Shown: positions 34,701-44,708, counted from the stretch's first letter. The stretch is DNA of 64,000 nucleotides from Selaginella moellendorffii (GCF_000143415.4 NW_003314281.1:242417-306416), one strand, 5' to 3'. Notes: generated from the letters alone by a model not told the origin. Made by a program: numbers and translations.

Positions 34701-36091
34701 AATCAAATGTGGTGGCGGATGCTTTATCTCGTGTTCGTCATGTGACGACGTTACGAACACGATTTTGTCATCATTTGAGTAAGGTGGTCAGCGAGTTTGG
34801 GTAGTTGGTTGAGCATGCTCAGGCTCAGGATGCTGAGGTGGCCTCTTTGCGAGACCAGATGGAAGCTCCTTTCTCATTGGTGGATGGGATTCTCTACTAC
34901 AATGGCCGTGTCTATTTGCCACGGATGGATGCGTTAATTACTCAAGTTTTATTCCACTATCATGATCGTCCAGAGGCCGGTCATTTTGGGGGGAAGAAGA
35001 CGTATGAGTTGATTAAGCGCAACTTTTATTGGAGGAATATGAAGGCTGATATCCTCAAGTATTGTAAATCATGCGAGCTTTGTCAGCGGGTTAAGGTGCC
35101 ACGGGAGAAGCCGGGGGGACTTTTGCAACCTTTACCTATTCCTCAGAGCCGTTGGTGTAGTATCTCTATGGACTTCATCACTTGTTTGCCACGAACACAG
35201 AGGTAAAAGGAGCAAGTATGGGTCATAGTGGATCGGTTGACGAAGTATGTGCGGTTGTTGGCTCTTCAGAAGACTGTCACTGCCTCAGACTTGGCTGCGG
35301 TTTACTTGGAGAATGTTTTTCCTGATTTTGGTTTGCCGGAGGACATCATTAGTGATCGAGATTCAAAGTTCACTAGTGGATTTTGGAAAAGCTTTGCAAA
35401 GGCTATGCAAGTGACTTTGAAACTCTCGAGTGGAGATCATCCTCAGACGGATGGGCAAACTGAGCGTGTGAATCAAGTGGTGGAGGATATGCTACGTTGT
35501 AGCATTGGTCAAAGGCAAGGACAATGGGATCTATATCTTCCGTTGGTGCAATTTGCTTACAACAATAGCCAACACAGTGGAACTAAGCTAAGTCCTTACT
35601 TTGCGATGTTTGGAAGGCATCCTCGAACAGCGGTGGAGTTGGGATTGCATTTGAGTAAGGACGTTCAAGATAAGCTTGATTCCGAGGCAACTGATCTGGC
35701 CACAGAACTTGATGAGATTCTGGTGGTGTGCAAACGGAATTTGCAAGCAGCTCAGGATAGAGCGGAGAAGTTTGCCAATGAGCATCGCCAATTCCGGGAA
35801 TATAAGGTGGGTGATCTCGTCTTTGTGCGAGTGATCTTTCCGTCAAGTGAGTGGCGGAACACCTTGGTGCCTTTACGGACAGGGAAGAGTGATAAACTTT
35901 CCCATCGATATGCTGGTCCATATGAAGTGCTGGAGCGCATTGGTAAAGCGGCTTATCGAGTGCGGCTGCCAGTTGGGGTGAAAATTCATCCGGTATTTTA
36001 TGTCAGCCAGTTGAAAGGTGTACTATCTCGGAGTGACGGGCCCAATGCCTCCTTGATGTATACGGCTATGGAAGATGGACCAGGAGCTTGA
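31727..36091 (+). pseudogene. Ty3/gypsy element A gag-pol, broken by in-frame stops
   Basis: One frame runs from the ATG at 31727 to 36091 with internal stops at 31868 (TAA), 34229 (TAG), 34802 (TAG) and 35204 (TAA). Parts in order: gag; zinc knuckle (CHHCGELGHYKADC); aspartic protease (LLDSGSDDNF); reverse transcriptase ([22 protein letters not shown]); RNase H (VTCDASGYALGG, LTDHKPL); integrase zinc finger (HHCC, ending CKSCELCQR); and the integrase core with its catalytic acids (SMDFI, ISDRDSKF, TDGQTERVN). The domain order PR-RT-RH-INT defines Ty3/gypsy. The C-terminal part past about 36137 is replaced by family B DNA, so any chromodomain and the 3' LTR are lost. No frameshift is needed over 4.3 kb, so decay is recent and almost entirely by point changes. 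Confidence 0.9.
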
Positions 36092-36137
36092 GCAGGATTC
36101 CCCAGAAAGGGTGATCACCGGTACAACTCGTCCTTGG

Positions 36138-37415
36138 GACATGGACGACTACATCAAAGCTTTTGTTACCTCCTGTGACACTTGTGCCCGGAATAAGGTA
36201 CCTTGCCACCTTCCTTCAGGTTTGCTTCGTTCCCTTCCGGTCCCTTCAAGTCCTTGGGAATCCATCTCCATGGATTTCTTGAGTGATCTTCCGAGTTCTG
36301 GAGGCTTCAACAGCATTTTAGTCGTGGTGGATCGCTTCACAAAGATGGCGCACTTCTTGCCATGTACCAAGGAGTTTTCGGGCGAGGACATGGCAAAACT
36401 GGTATTCAGGGAAATTTTCCGACTTCATGGGATTCCTACAGATGTGGTTTCGGATCGGGGGCCTCAGTTCATCTCTCATTTCTGGCAATGGTTTTTGCAG
36501 TTGCTTGGAGTGAAGGCCAACCTCTCTTCGGCATATCATCCTCAAACTGATGGGCAGTCCGAGCGAACGATTCAGACATTGGAACAATTCTTGAGGTGCT
36601 TCATCAACTATCATCAGGATAACTGGTTCGATATCCTTCCCCTTGCTGAGTTCTCCTATAACAACTCTGTTCACTCCTCTCTTCGAGTTTCCCCCTTCTT
36701 TGCGAACTCTGGCCGAAATCCCCGATTCAATCTCTCACTTCCTTCTCCATCTGAATCCTCTCGTTCAAATCCCCGCTCTGAATCATTTCTCTCCAACCTT
36801 CAGGAAATCCACAACTCCATCTCCTTCCACCTCCATCGTGCTCAGGAATCTCATAAAACATTTGCCAATGTCCATCATCAGGATTGTCCCCCTTACAATA
36901 TCGGGGATAAAGTCTGGCTCCTCAGGCGAAATATCTCCACCACCAGGCCCTGTCCAAAACTCGATTTCAAACGCCTTGGTCCTTTCCCTATCACTGCCAT
37001 CATTAATCCTGTCACTTATCGCCTTGCACTTCCCTCCTCATATCAAATTCACCCCGTTTTTCACTCCTCTCTCCTTGAGCCTTATATTCCCAGTCCTATT
37101 CCAAATCGGGTCATTCCTCCGCCTCCACCAGTGCAGCTCGAGGATGGGTCTGAGTACGAGGTTCAGGACATCCTTGATTCCAAGATTTCACGATCTAAAC
37201 TCTACTATCTGGTGGACTGGAAGGGTTACGGACCTGAGGAACGCACTTGGGAACCTGTGGACAACCTGATTCATTCTCCTGACCTTGTTCAGGATTTCCA
37301 CCGCCGCTATCCTTCTCGTCCCAGTCCTCATTCTTTTTCTCCATCTCCCATCCCTCGCCGCTCATCTCATCCTCCTCTTCGTTCTCGTTCACATCCTCGT
37401 TCCACTCGTTCTTGA
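36138..37415 (+). pseudogene. gypsy family B pol 3' part (copy B0): integrase and chromodomain
   Basis: Starts abruptly inside the integrase zinc finger (MDDYIKAFVTSCDTCARNK), fused to element A. It contains the integrase core (SMDFLSDLP, VSDRGPQF, TDGQSERT) and a C-terminal chromodomain (YEVQDILDSKISR, YYLVDWKGYGPEERTWEP), which steers insertion towards methylated histone H3. It is nearly identical to 41350-42627. It is followed by the LTR shared with copy B1. The frame is open throughout, but the 5' half of pol is absent. Confidence 0.9.
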
Positions 37416-37491
37416 GGAGGGGGTGCTGTCAGGAATCCCCCAATTCTTGCCACATTCCTGACTCTCGCCAGATTCTTGACCTGCAGACCAC

Positions 37492-37595
37492 ATTCCTGAC
37501 TCTCGAGACACTTCTCTATTCCTGACTCTCGAGACACTTCCCTATTCCTGACTCTCGAGACACTTCCCGATTCCTGAGTCTCGAGCCACATTCCT
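37492..37595 (+). repeat. 26-bp tandem repeats in the U3 of family B LTR
   Basis: Three full units and a partial fourth, each beginning ATTCCTGACTCTCGAGACAC, at 37492, 37518, 37544 and 37570. Each contains TGACTC, a bZIP-type half site. Tandem U3 repeats of this kind usually act as enhancers, but that role is an inference here. Confidence 0.8.
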
Positions 37596-37678
37596 GATGA
37601 TGATGTGGCGCCTCCTCGACCTCAGCTGTATTTAGGCTGTCCTCGATCCAAGAGTGGTGGAGCTTCATCAACCTATAG

Positions 37679-37686
37679 TATATATA
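37679..37686 (+). promoter_or_regulatory. TATA box of family B LTR promoter
   Basis: TATATATA lies 30 bases upstream of CACAATCTGAATC, placing the predicted transcription start at about 37709, where the self-complementary segment begins. The element is conserved in the other LTR copies. Confidence 0.75.
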
Positions 37687-37815
37687 GGTTAGCCTTGTTC
37701 CATTTCTCCACAATCTGAATCAACACCAGTCTAAGGCCTCTTCTTTGTTTTCACTAGCTTTTTCTCTTTGTCTTTAGCATTTTCCAGTCTTGATCTTGTT
37801 GGGGGTCTTGACAGT

Positions 37816-37830
37816 TTGATTCAGATTGTG
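37816..37830 (+). promoter_or_regulatory. self-complementary primer-binding site of family B
   Basis: TTGATTCAGATTGTG starts two bases after the LTR end, exactly where a primer-binding site should be, but it does not begin with TGG and matches no tRNA 3' end. It is the perfect reverse complement of CACAATCTGAATCAA at 37709-37723, the predicted 5' end of the element's RNA. The same pair is kept in the minus-strand copy (52790-52804 and 52897-52911). Confidence 0.85.
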
Positions 37831-37910
37831 TTTTTTGCTTTTCTTTTAGCTTGTTTTGATTATTTGATTGCCTTTGTCTTTTCCCCCCTTTCTTTTCTTT
37901 CTTCTTGCCA

Positions 37911-38879
37911 ATGGAGTCTCCAAGCCATCCTGATTTCTTTGCCGAAGTCCTTGCAAAAATCCAGTCTGAGAATACCGAGCTGAAGGCGACCCTTCTTCGC
38001 ATGCAGCAGGAGCTTGCTTCACTTTCGGCTCAAGGATCCAGCAAAGTTCCTGAACCGAAGGTGAGTTTCCCGGCGAAATTTTTAGGCAAGCGTTCGGAGC
38101 TTCGTGGATTTTTGAATCAAATGGAGCTGATCTTTGCACTTCAACATCGGCGGTACCCCACTTCCGAGTCTCAAATCGGCGCGATTGGGACGTTGCTCGA
38201 GGGTGCAGCTTTGTCATGGTTTTCTCCTCTTCTGGAGAAGAGCATGAAAGGGGTCGTGGTTCCGGAGCTGATGGATCTTCAATTGTTCAAAGAGAAGCTC
38301 GAAGCATGTTTTGGCGAGACGGATCGGGTTCGGGCTGCTACCACAAAGATGAGACGTCTCTCTCAGGGGTCTCGTCCTGCCTCGATCTACGCTGCAGAGT
38401 TCCAACTCCTTGCCTTGGACACTCAGTGGGATGAGCGGGCCCTGATTGACCAATTTCGTTTCGGCCTCAACAACGGTGTCAAGGATTTGTTGCTCACCAT
38501 GGAGGATCCCAAAGACCTGTCGGACGCCATCAACAAAGCTGTTCGATGTGATAATCGTCTCTTTGAACGTCGTCAGGAAAGTCGCCGCGCCGCTGTTTTT
38601 CCGTCCCAGACTCAGGAATCCCAGCTTGAGTCTTCGGGGCATAGTCCTGAACCTACTGCTCCGGTCCCAATGGATATTTCTGGTACTCCCCGACTCATTA
38701 GAGGGAAGTTGAGTCCTACTAAGAGGCAACATCGAATATCTCATAATCTTTGCCTCTACTGTGCTGATCCTAATCACAAAGCAGCTGTGTGTCCCAGGAA
38801 GCCTCCCCGATTGCTCGAGTTCACTCTGCCTCAAAGTCCACCACTGTTGCAGTCGGGAAACGACCCTGTCCAAACATAG
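37911..38879 (+). CDS. family B gag (copy B1)
   Basis: Codes for the capsid protein of the chromodomain gypsy element, 322 residues from ATG 37911 to TAG 38877-38879. The coiled-coil-like N-terminus (IQSENTELKATLLRMQQELASL) is followed by a retrotransposon gag domain (FPAKFLGKRSELRGFLNQ, LEGAALSWFSPLL). A single zinc knuckle CLYCADPNHKAAVC near the end serves RNA packaging. The frame is intact. The end overlaps pol in the -1 frame, with a frameshift signal at 38855-38899. The minus-strand copy has one more codon before its stop. Confidence 0.92.
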   Translation: MESPSHPDFFAEVLAKIQSENTELKATLLRMQQELASLSAQGSSKVPEPKVSFPAKFLGKRSELRGFLNQMELIFALQHRRYPTSESQIGAIGTLLEGAALSWFSPLLEKSMKGVVVPELMDLQLFKEKLEACFGETDRVRAATTKMRRLSQGSRPASIYAAEFQLLALDTQWDERALIDQFRFGLNNGVKDLLLTMEDPKDLSDAINKAVRCDNRLFERRQESRRAAVFPSQTQESQLESSGHSPEPTAPVPMDISGTPRLIRGKLSPTKRQHRISHNLCLYCADPNHKAAVCPRKPPRLLEFTLPQSPPLLQSGNDPVQT

Positions 38880-38899
38880 TAGGAGCTGTCTGTTTGGAC
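38855..38899 (+). promoter_or_regulatory. programmed -1 frameshift signal, gag to pol
   Basis: The slippery heptamer G-GGA-AAC (38855-38861) is in the correct gag phase. Six bases later a perfect 9-bp stem forms between GTCCAAACA (38868-38876) and TGTTTGGAC (38891-38899), with a 14-nt loop that contains the gag stop. After slipping, translation continues as GKRPCPN.. into pol. The heptamer (51759-51765, minus) and the stem are both retained in copy B2. Confidence 0.85.
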
Positions 38900-38980
38900 T
38901 CCCCAAATAAAAATCACTTTTCTTCCTTATCAAGCTCCTCACCACCTTTCATCAAAGCCACCACCAATTCCCGCAACTTC

Positions 38981-39133
38981 TTCAACCCTCAGATCCCGTA
39001 TGGTAGGAGAAAGAGGAACGTGATGTCGGGCAGCAAAGTCCGTGTCCATGAAGCAGGAAGTTGCACCCGAGTCCAGTAGCGCCAAAGCCTTGAGTCCTGA
39101 TTGTCCGGTGAAAGAAAGGAGACATGGGACGCG
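38981..39133 (-). other. 153-bp micro-inversion in the protease of copy B1
   Basis: In copy B2 the corresponding segment reads in the element's sense direction (..TGQSGLKALALLDSGATS..). In B1 the same sequence reads on the opposite strand, bounded by CAACTTC on the left and GATCGGCGGG on the right. Two bases are lost at the right junction. Confidence 0.9.
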
Positions 39134-42100
39134 GATCGGCGGGCATTTTGTGTCTCCATCTTCTGGACTTAGGGAAACATTGCCCGTTCGAGTACACATC
39201 GGGTCCACCGTCACCGATATCACCTTCAACATCATCAACAGCAAGTCTTCCTCTGTGGTGCTCGGTCTTCCTTGGTTCCAACTACATCAGCCTCAGATTT
39301 GTTGGAAGGACTTACAGCTCATCTCTCCCACATCACCATCTCCCACGGCTTCCCCTGGTGTTCATCGAGTCCGAATCAGGAAAAGTTCCCTAAACTCAAG
39401 TCGGGGTTCTGTTCCTGACTCTACGCAGTTTTCATCCTCTTCTTTTTTCTCTCTTCCATCTTACACTGGACAGTATCCTCGTCTCATCATTCCATTTAGT
39501 CGTACTCCTCCTCCTATCTCCACAATCACTATGAAAGAACTCCTTCATGAAGAACCTCTTTTTCTTTTTGCTTTGCATGTTTCTCCTGTCAGTCTTCCTG
39601 AGAAGTATCATGATTTTGGGGATGTGTTTGACAAGAAAAAAGCTAGTGTACTGCCTGTTCATCGGCCTTATGATTGTCCCATTGATTTACAGGAAGGAGC
39701 GTCACCTCCGTGGGGGCCTATCTACGGGTTATCCCCGTCCGAGCTTAAGGCCCTCAAAGAGTACGTGGATGAGAACCTTGCCTCGGGCTACATTCAGCAT
39801 TCGCAGTCCCCGGCTGGAGCGCCTGTCTTCTTTGTCAAGAAGAAGGATGGGAGCTTGCGGCTAGTCATCGACTACCGAGGTTTGAACAAGGTGACTGTTC
39901 GGAACCGTTATCCGCTGCCCCTGATCTCAGACCTGTTGGAACGCCTCGGCGGTGCCCGCTTCTTCACCAAGATCGACCTCCGTGGAGCATACAACCTGAT
40001 CCGGATCCAGCCTGGTGATGAATGGAAGACTGCGTTCCGAACCCGCTATGGCCACTTCGAGTACACTGTCATGCCATTTGGCTTGACAAATGCTCCAGCG
40101 GTTTTTCAACACATGGCGAACGACGTTTTTCGGGAGTTTCTTGATCAGATGGTGATCGTCTACCTCGATGACATCCTCATCTACTCAAAAACTCAGGAGG
40201 AGCATGACGAACATGTTCGCAAGGTGCTAGCGAAGCTGCGAGAACACGGCCTATACGCGAAGCTTGAGAAATGTTCCTTTGATCAGCAGTCTGTGGAGTT
40301 CCTTGGGTACATTGTCACTCCTGAGGGTATCACGATGGATCCTGCAAAAGTCAAGACTATTCTCGAATGGGAGCCTCCACAATCAATGTCAGACGTTCAG
40401 GTTTTCCTTGGCTTCGCCAACTTCTACTGCAAATTCATTGATCACTACTCTGACATTGTCCTTCCTCTCACACATCTCACTCGCAAGGATGTTCCCTTCT
40501 CTTGGTCTGCTGCTGCCCAGCAGGCTTTTCGACACACTCAAGGCGGCCTTCAGTTCTGCTCCTGTCTTGATCCATGCTGATTCCTCACAACCTTTCTTCA
40601 TCGAGGCTGACGCCTCCGACTTTGCCATTGGTGCTGTGCTATCTCAACTCGGAGCGGATCACGAACTTCATCCGGTCGCTTTCCATTCTCGGAAATTCCA
40701 GCCTGCGGAGATCAATTACGAAATCCACGATAAGGAGCTTCTTGCCATCGTGGATTCCTTTGGAGAGTGGCGCCATTTCTTGGAGGGGGCGAGCCATCAA
40801 ACAACAGTCTGGACGGATCACAAAAATCTCAAGTACTTTGCCACTTCTCGAGTTTTAAGCCGTCGTCAAGCAAGGTGGGCACAATTCCTGAGTCGGTTTG
40901 ACTTTGTTATCAAGTACAGACCTGGAAAGTTTCAAGGCCTTCCTGATGCTCTTTCAAGGCGCTCCTATCTCAGTCTCAGGCCTGGTAATCCTGCCTTCGA
41001 TCAACAGGATCAAGTTATCCTCGGTCCTGATCGGCTTCAAGTTATGGCAATTTCCCTGGCCCCTCAGGACTCCTCCTTGATGGATGCAATCAGAAACGAT
41101 CTTCAATCCGATGATCTTGCTAGCGACATTTTTCCCCATCTTCAGGCTGGACACCCAGTGACTCCCGACTGCCGGCGATTTGACGAGTTCGAGTTCTTAG
41201 ATGGCTTATTGTACCGTGGGGAGCAGCTTTACGTTCCTGAAGGTGATGCTCGAAGGTTGATCCTGATGGCGTGCCACGATAGCCCGACTGCTGGTCACTT
41301 CGGCATTGCGAAAACCTATGAGCTAGTTGCACGGGACTTTTGGTGGCCTCACATGGACGACTACATCAAAGCTTTTGTTACCTCCTGTGACACTTGTGCC
41401 CGGAATAAGGTACCTCGCCACCTTCCTTCAGGTTTGCTTCGTTCCCTTCCGGTCCCTTCAGGTCCTTGGGAATCCATCTCCATGGATTTCTTGAGTGATC
41501 TTCCGAGTTCTGGAGGCTTCAACAGCATTTTAGTCGTGGTGGATCGCTTCACAAAGATGGCGCACTTCTTGCCATGTACCAAGGAGTTTTTGGGCGAGGA
41601 CATGGCAAAACTAGTATTCAGGGAAATTTTCCGACTTTATGGGATTCCTACAGATGTGGTTTCGGATCGGGGGCCTCAGTTCATCTCTCATTTCTGGCAA
41701 CGGTTTTTGCAGTTGCTTGGAGTGAAGGCCAACCTCTCTTCGGCATATCATCCTCAAACTGATGGGCAGTCCGAGCGAACGATTCAGACATTGGAACAAT
41801 TCTTGAGGTGCTTCATCAACTATCATCAGGATAACTGGTTCGATATCCTTCCCCTTGCTGAGTTCTCCTATAACAACTCTGTTCACTCCTCTCTTCGAGT
41901 TTCCCCCTTCTTTGCGAACTCTGGCCGAAATCCCCGATTCAATCTCTCACTTCCTTCTCCATCTGAATCCTCTCGTTCAAATCCCCGCTCTGAATCATTT
42001 CTCTCCAACCTTCAGGAAATCCACAACTCCATCTCCTTCCACCTCCATCGTGCTCAGGAATCTCATAAAACATTTGCCAATGTCCATCGTCAGGATTGTC

Positions 42101-42638
42101 CCCCTTACAATATCGGGGATAAAGTCTGGCTCCTCAGGCGAAATATCTCCACCACCAGGCCCTGTCCAAAACTCGATTTCAAACGCCTTGGTCCTTTCCC
42201 TATCACTGCCATCATTAATCCTGTCACTTATCGCCTTGCACTTCCCTCCTCATATCAAATTCACCCCGTTTTTCACTCCTCTCTCCTTGAGCCTTATATT
42301 CCCAGTCCTATTCCAAATCGGGTCATTCCTCCGCCTCCACCAGTGCAGCTCGAGGATGGGTCTGAGTACGAGGTTCAGGACATCCTTGATTCCAAGATTT
42401 CACGATCTAAACTCTACTATCTGGTGGACTGGAAGGGTTACGGACCTGAGGAACGCACTTGGGAACCTGCGGACAACCTGATTCATTCTCCTGACCTTGT
42501 TCAGGATTTCCACCGCCGCTATCCTTCTCGTCCCAGTCCTCATTCTTTTTCTCCATCTCCCATCCCTCGCCGCTCATCTCATCCTCCTCTTCGTTCTCGT
42601 TCACATCCTCGTTCCACTCGTTCTTGAGGAGGGGGTGC

Positions 42639-42793
42639 TGTCAGGAATCTCCCAATTCTTGCCACATTCCTGACTCTCGCCGGATTCCTGACCTGCAGAC
42701 CACATTCCTGACTCTCGAGACACTTCTCTATTCCTGACTCTCGAGACACTTCCCTATTTCTGACTCTCGAGACACTTCCCGATTCCTGAGTCT
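42639..42793 (+). repeat. truncated 3' LTR of copy B1
   Basis: Starts TGTCAGGAATCTCCC after the purine tract behind the pol stop, contains the 26-bp repeats, and breaks off at GATTCCTGAGTCT. About 230 bp of the LTR, including the TATA box, is missing. It is joined to reverse-oriented family B RT sequence. Confidence 0.88.
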
Positions 42794-43646
42794 TCCCGAT
42801 TCCGCCTTGAGTGTGTCGAAAGCCTACTGGGCAGCAGCAGACCAAGAGAAGGGAACATCCTTGCGAGTGAGATGTGTGAGAGGAAGGACAATGTCAGAGT
42901 AGTGATCAATGAATTTGCGGTAGAAGTTGGCAAAGCCAAGGAAAACCTGAACGTCTGACATTGATTGTGGAGGCTCCCATTCGAGAATAGTCTTGACTTT
43001 TGCAGGATCCATCGTGATACCCTCAGGAGTGACAATGTACCCAAGGAACTCCACAGACTGCTGATCAAAGGAACATTTCTCAAGCTTCGCGTATAGGCCG
43101 TGTTCTCGCAGCTTCGCTAGCACCTTGCGAACATGTTCGTCATGCTCCCCCTGAGTTTTTGAGTAGATGAGGATGTCATCGAGGTAGACAATCACCATCT
43201 GATCAAGAAACTCCCGAAAAACGTCGTTCGCCATGTGTTGGAAAACCGCTGGAGCATTTGTCAAGCCAAATGGCATGACAGTGTACTCGAAGTGGCCATA
43301 GCGGGTTCGGAACGCAGTCTTCCATTCATCACCAGGCTGGATCCGGATCAGGTTGTATGCTCCACGGAGGTCGATCTTGGTGAAGAAGCGGGCACCGCCG
43401 AGGCGTTCCAACAGGTCCGAGATCAGGGGCAGCGGATAACGGTTCCGAACAGTCACCTTGTTCAAACCTCGGTAGTCGATGACTAGCCGCAAGCTCCCAT
43501 CCTTCTTCTTGACAAAGAAGACAGGCGCTCCAGCCGGGGACTGCGAATGCTGAATGTAGCCCGAGGCAAGGTTCTCATCCACGTACTCTTTGAGGGCCTT
43601 AAGCTCGGACGGGGATAACCCGTAGATAGGCCCCCACGGAGGTGAC
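42794..43646 (-). pseudogene. family B reverse transcriptase fragment (B3), minus strand
   Basis: Encodes the RT region from [18 protein letters not shown] to the RNase H border, with [25 protein letters not shown] and [10 protein letters not shown] intact. It ends at a TAG (42824-42826) where copy B1 has CAG, a direct C-to-T Gln-to-stop change. Its 5' side is cut by the young C element at 43647, and it continues as B2 beyond that insertion (50923 on), so B2 and B3 are one element split in two. Confidence 0.9.
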
Positions 43647-44659
43647 TGTCGCGAATGTGACTTCAGGTATCGAAAGTTACCTGTCGGCTAGTCCTTACGG
43701 ACACTCTTACCTTACTGCCACGATGGCAGGAGGTCGGTATTGCTGGACCCTTTATCAGTCCCTCTTGTGCTAGTGGAGTTAACTGGGCATTTCGAGTGTA
43801 CTTAGACCGGACGAGCATAAGGACGGAATTCCTACGTGTTATTAGCTAAGCATACTTAGCCCGGTAAGGAGTTCCCGTCTCGTTTTGTCTTGCACTTGCT
43901 AGTGACAAGAACCCTCGCGTGTTGAGATTGGTCCCTCAATATCGCCACATGATAGCTTACCGTGTCTGCCAAACACCCTCGCTATCATGCCCTTTGTGTT
44001 AGTCTCATTTCGGTCCCAAATGCTATTTATGGAAAGTGTTTAGATTCACTCATTTGGCATATCTACAGAATGTAGAGATCGGCCCGAACACAATGGTGTT
44101 CGTCCCGTGTCCAAATTCACAATCTAGGGACATTCCATATTTAGTAAGTTTCGAGTTTGTCCCAGAGACTAACTCCTGATACTAAGGGAGGCTTGGGGTG
44201 AAAGCCCAAAGCGTGTGTTCCTCAAGGGGGGGGGGCTATGGGGGGTTCCAAATGTATAGTAGGGATAGTGGGTAGGTCGGGCATGGCCGACCAACCTGAG
44301 GCATAGTCTAGCTCCCGCTTGCGTGCCTGTCCTTGTTCTGCGTCCGGCTTGGGTCTAAGCCCAAGTTCCATTCCATGCTAGTTGGTGGAGTACCCATATC
44401 CTCGCGTTAGGCCACCGGTATGCCGAAATAGCGCCAGACTCTGTTTGGCTCCGTTTTGCGTGCTGGTCCTGGCATTGGGATGCTGGTTGCTCTAGGACTG
44501 TTCCAAGTCGCTCCGGGCCCCTGTCCCTTTGCTCCTTGGGCTATATGCTCGGGAGTTGCTCCGTGGTCCGGTTTCATCACTCCTTGGCGTCACGCTTGGG
44601 AGTTTGGCACCGTTCCTTCGTTCAGTGGCCCAAGGCCCTGAACCTCGGGTTCCTATGGA

Positions 44660-44708
44660 CACGTGGCACGGACACGTGGTATGTGACACATGGCATCTGT
44701 CACGTGGC
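44660..44708 (+). promoter_or_regulatory. G-box/ABRE cluster in family C LTR
   Basis: CACGTGGC at 44660-44667, CACGTGGT at 44673-44680 and CACGTGGC at 44701-44708, with another CACGTG at 44780-44785. CACGTGGC matches the abscisic-acid response element core bound by plant bZIP factors. Repeated in the 3' LTR. Confidence 0.65.

Larger units (their letters stand above)
37427..37813 (+). repeat. family B LTR (3' of B0, 5' of B1)
   Basis: A 387-bp LTR with inverted ends TGTCA...TGACA, preceded by a purine tract (GAGGAGGGGG). It serves both the truncated B0 pol upstream and the B1 gag-pol downstream. It has a U3 with 26-bp tandem repeats, a TATA box at 37679-37686, and a predicted transcript start near 37709. 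Full copies of the same length lie at 52807-53193 (minus) and 55475-55861. Confidence 0.92.
38789..42627 (+). pseudogene. family B pol (copy B1), broken
   Basis: Pol enters in the -1 frame relative to gag. The protease segment 38981-39133 is inverted, so the DSG active site lies on the wrong strand and the frame changes. The frame then runs to 40580 through RT ([35 protein letters not shown]). An extra T in the run at 40526-40529 shifts it into RNase H (ADSSQPFFIEADAS, WTDHKNL). From there it is open to 42627: integrase zinc finger (HDSPTAGHFGIAK..CDTCARNK), core (SMDF, VSDRGPQF, SERTIQTLEQ) and chromodomain (YYLVDWKGYGPEERTWEP). Two lesions make it inactive, although every domain is otherwise well preserved. 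A single mutated RT residue change (FYCKF where the other copy has FYRKF) is also seen. Confidence 0.9.

Noticed and set aside
31727-36091. Stop-codon readthrough or U-to-C RNA editing as a way to express element A
   Set aside because: Four stops at unrelated points of the frame, with no readthrough context. Editing of nuclear transcripts of this kind is not known in plants. Simple decay explains it.
36643-37269. 208-codon frames repeated in each family B copy (also 41855-42481 and 53351-53977)
   Set aside because: Alternative frame of the integrase and chromodomain coding sequence, conserved only because the copies are near-identical.
37492-37595. Direct repeats resembling a CRISPR array
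   Set aside because: Units are contiguous without spacers, lie inside an LTR in front of a TATA box, and recur in every LTR copy.
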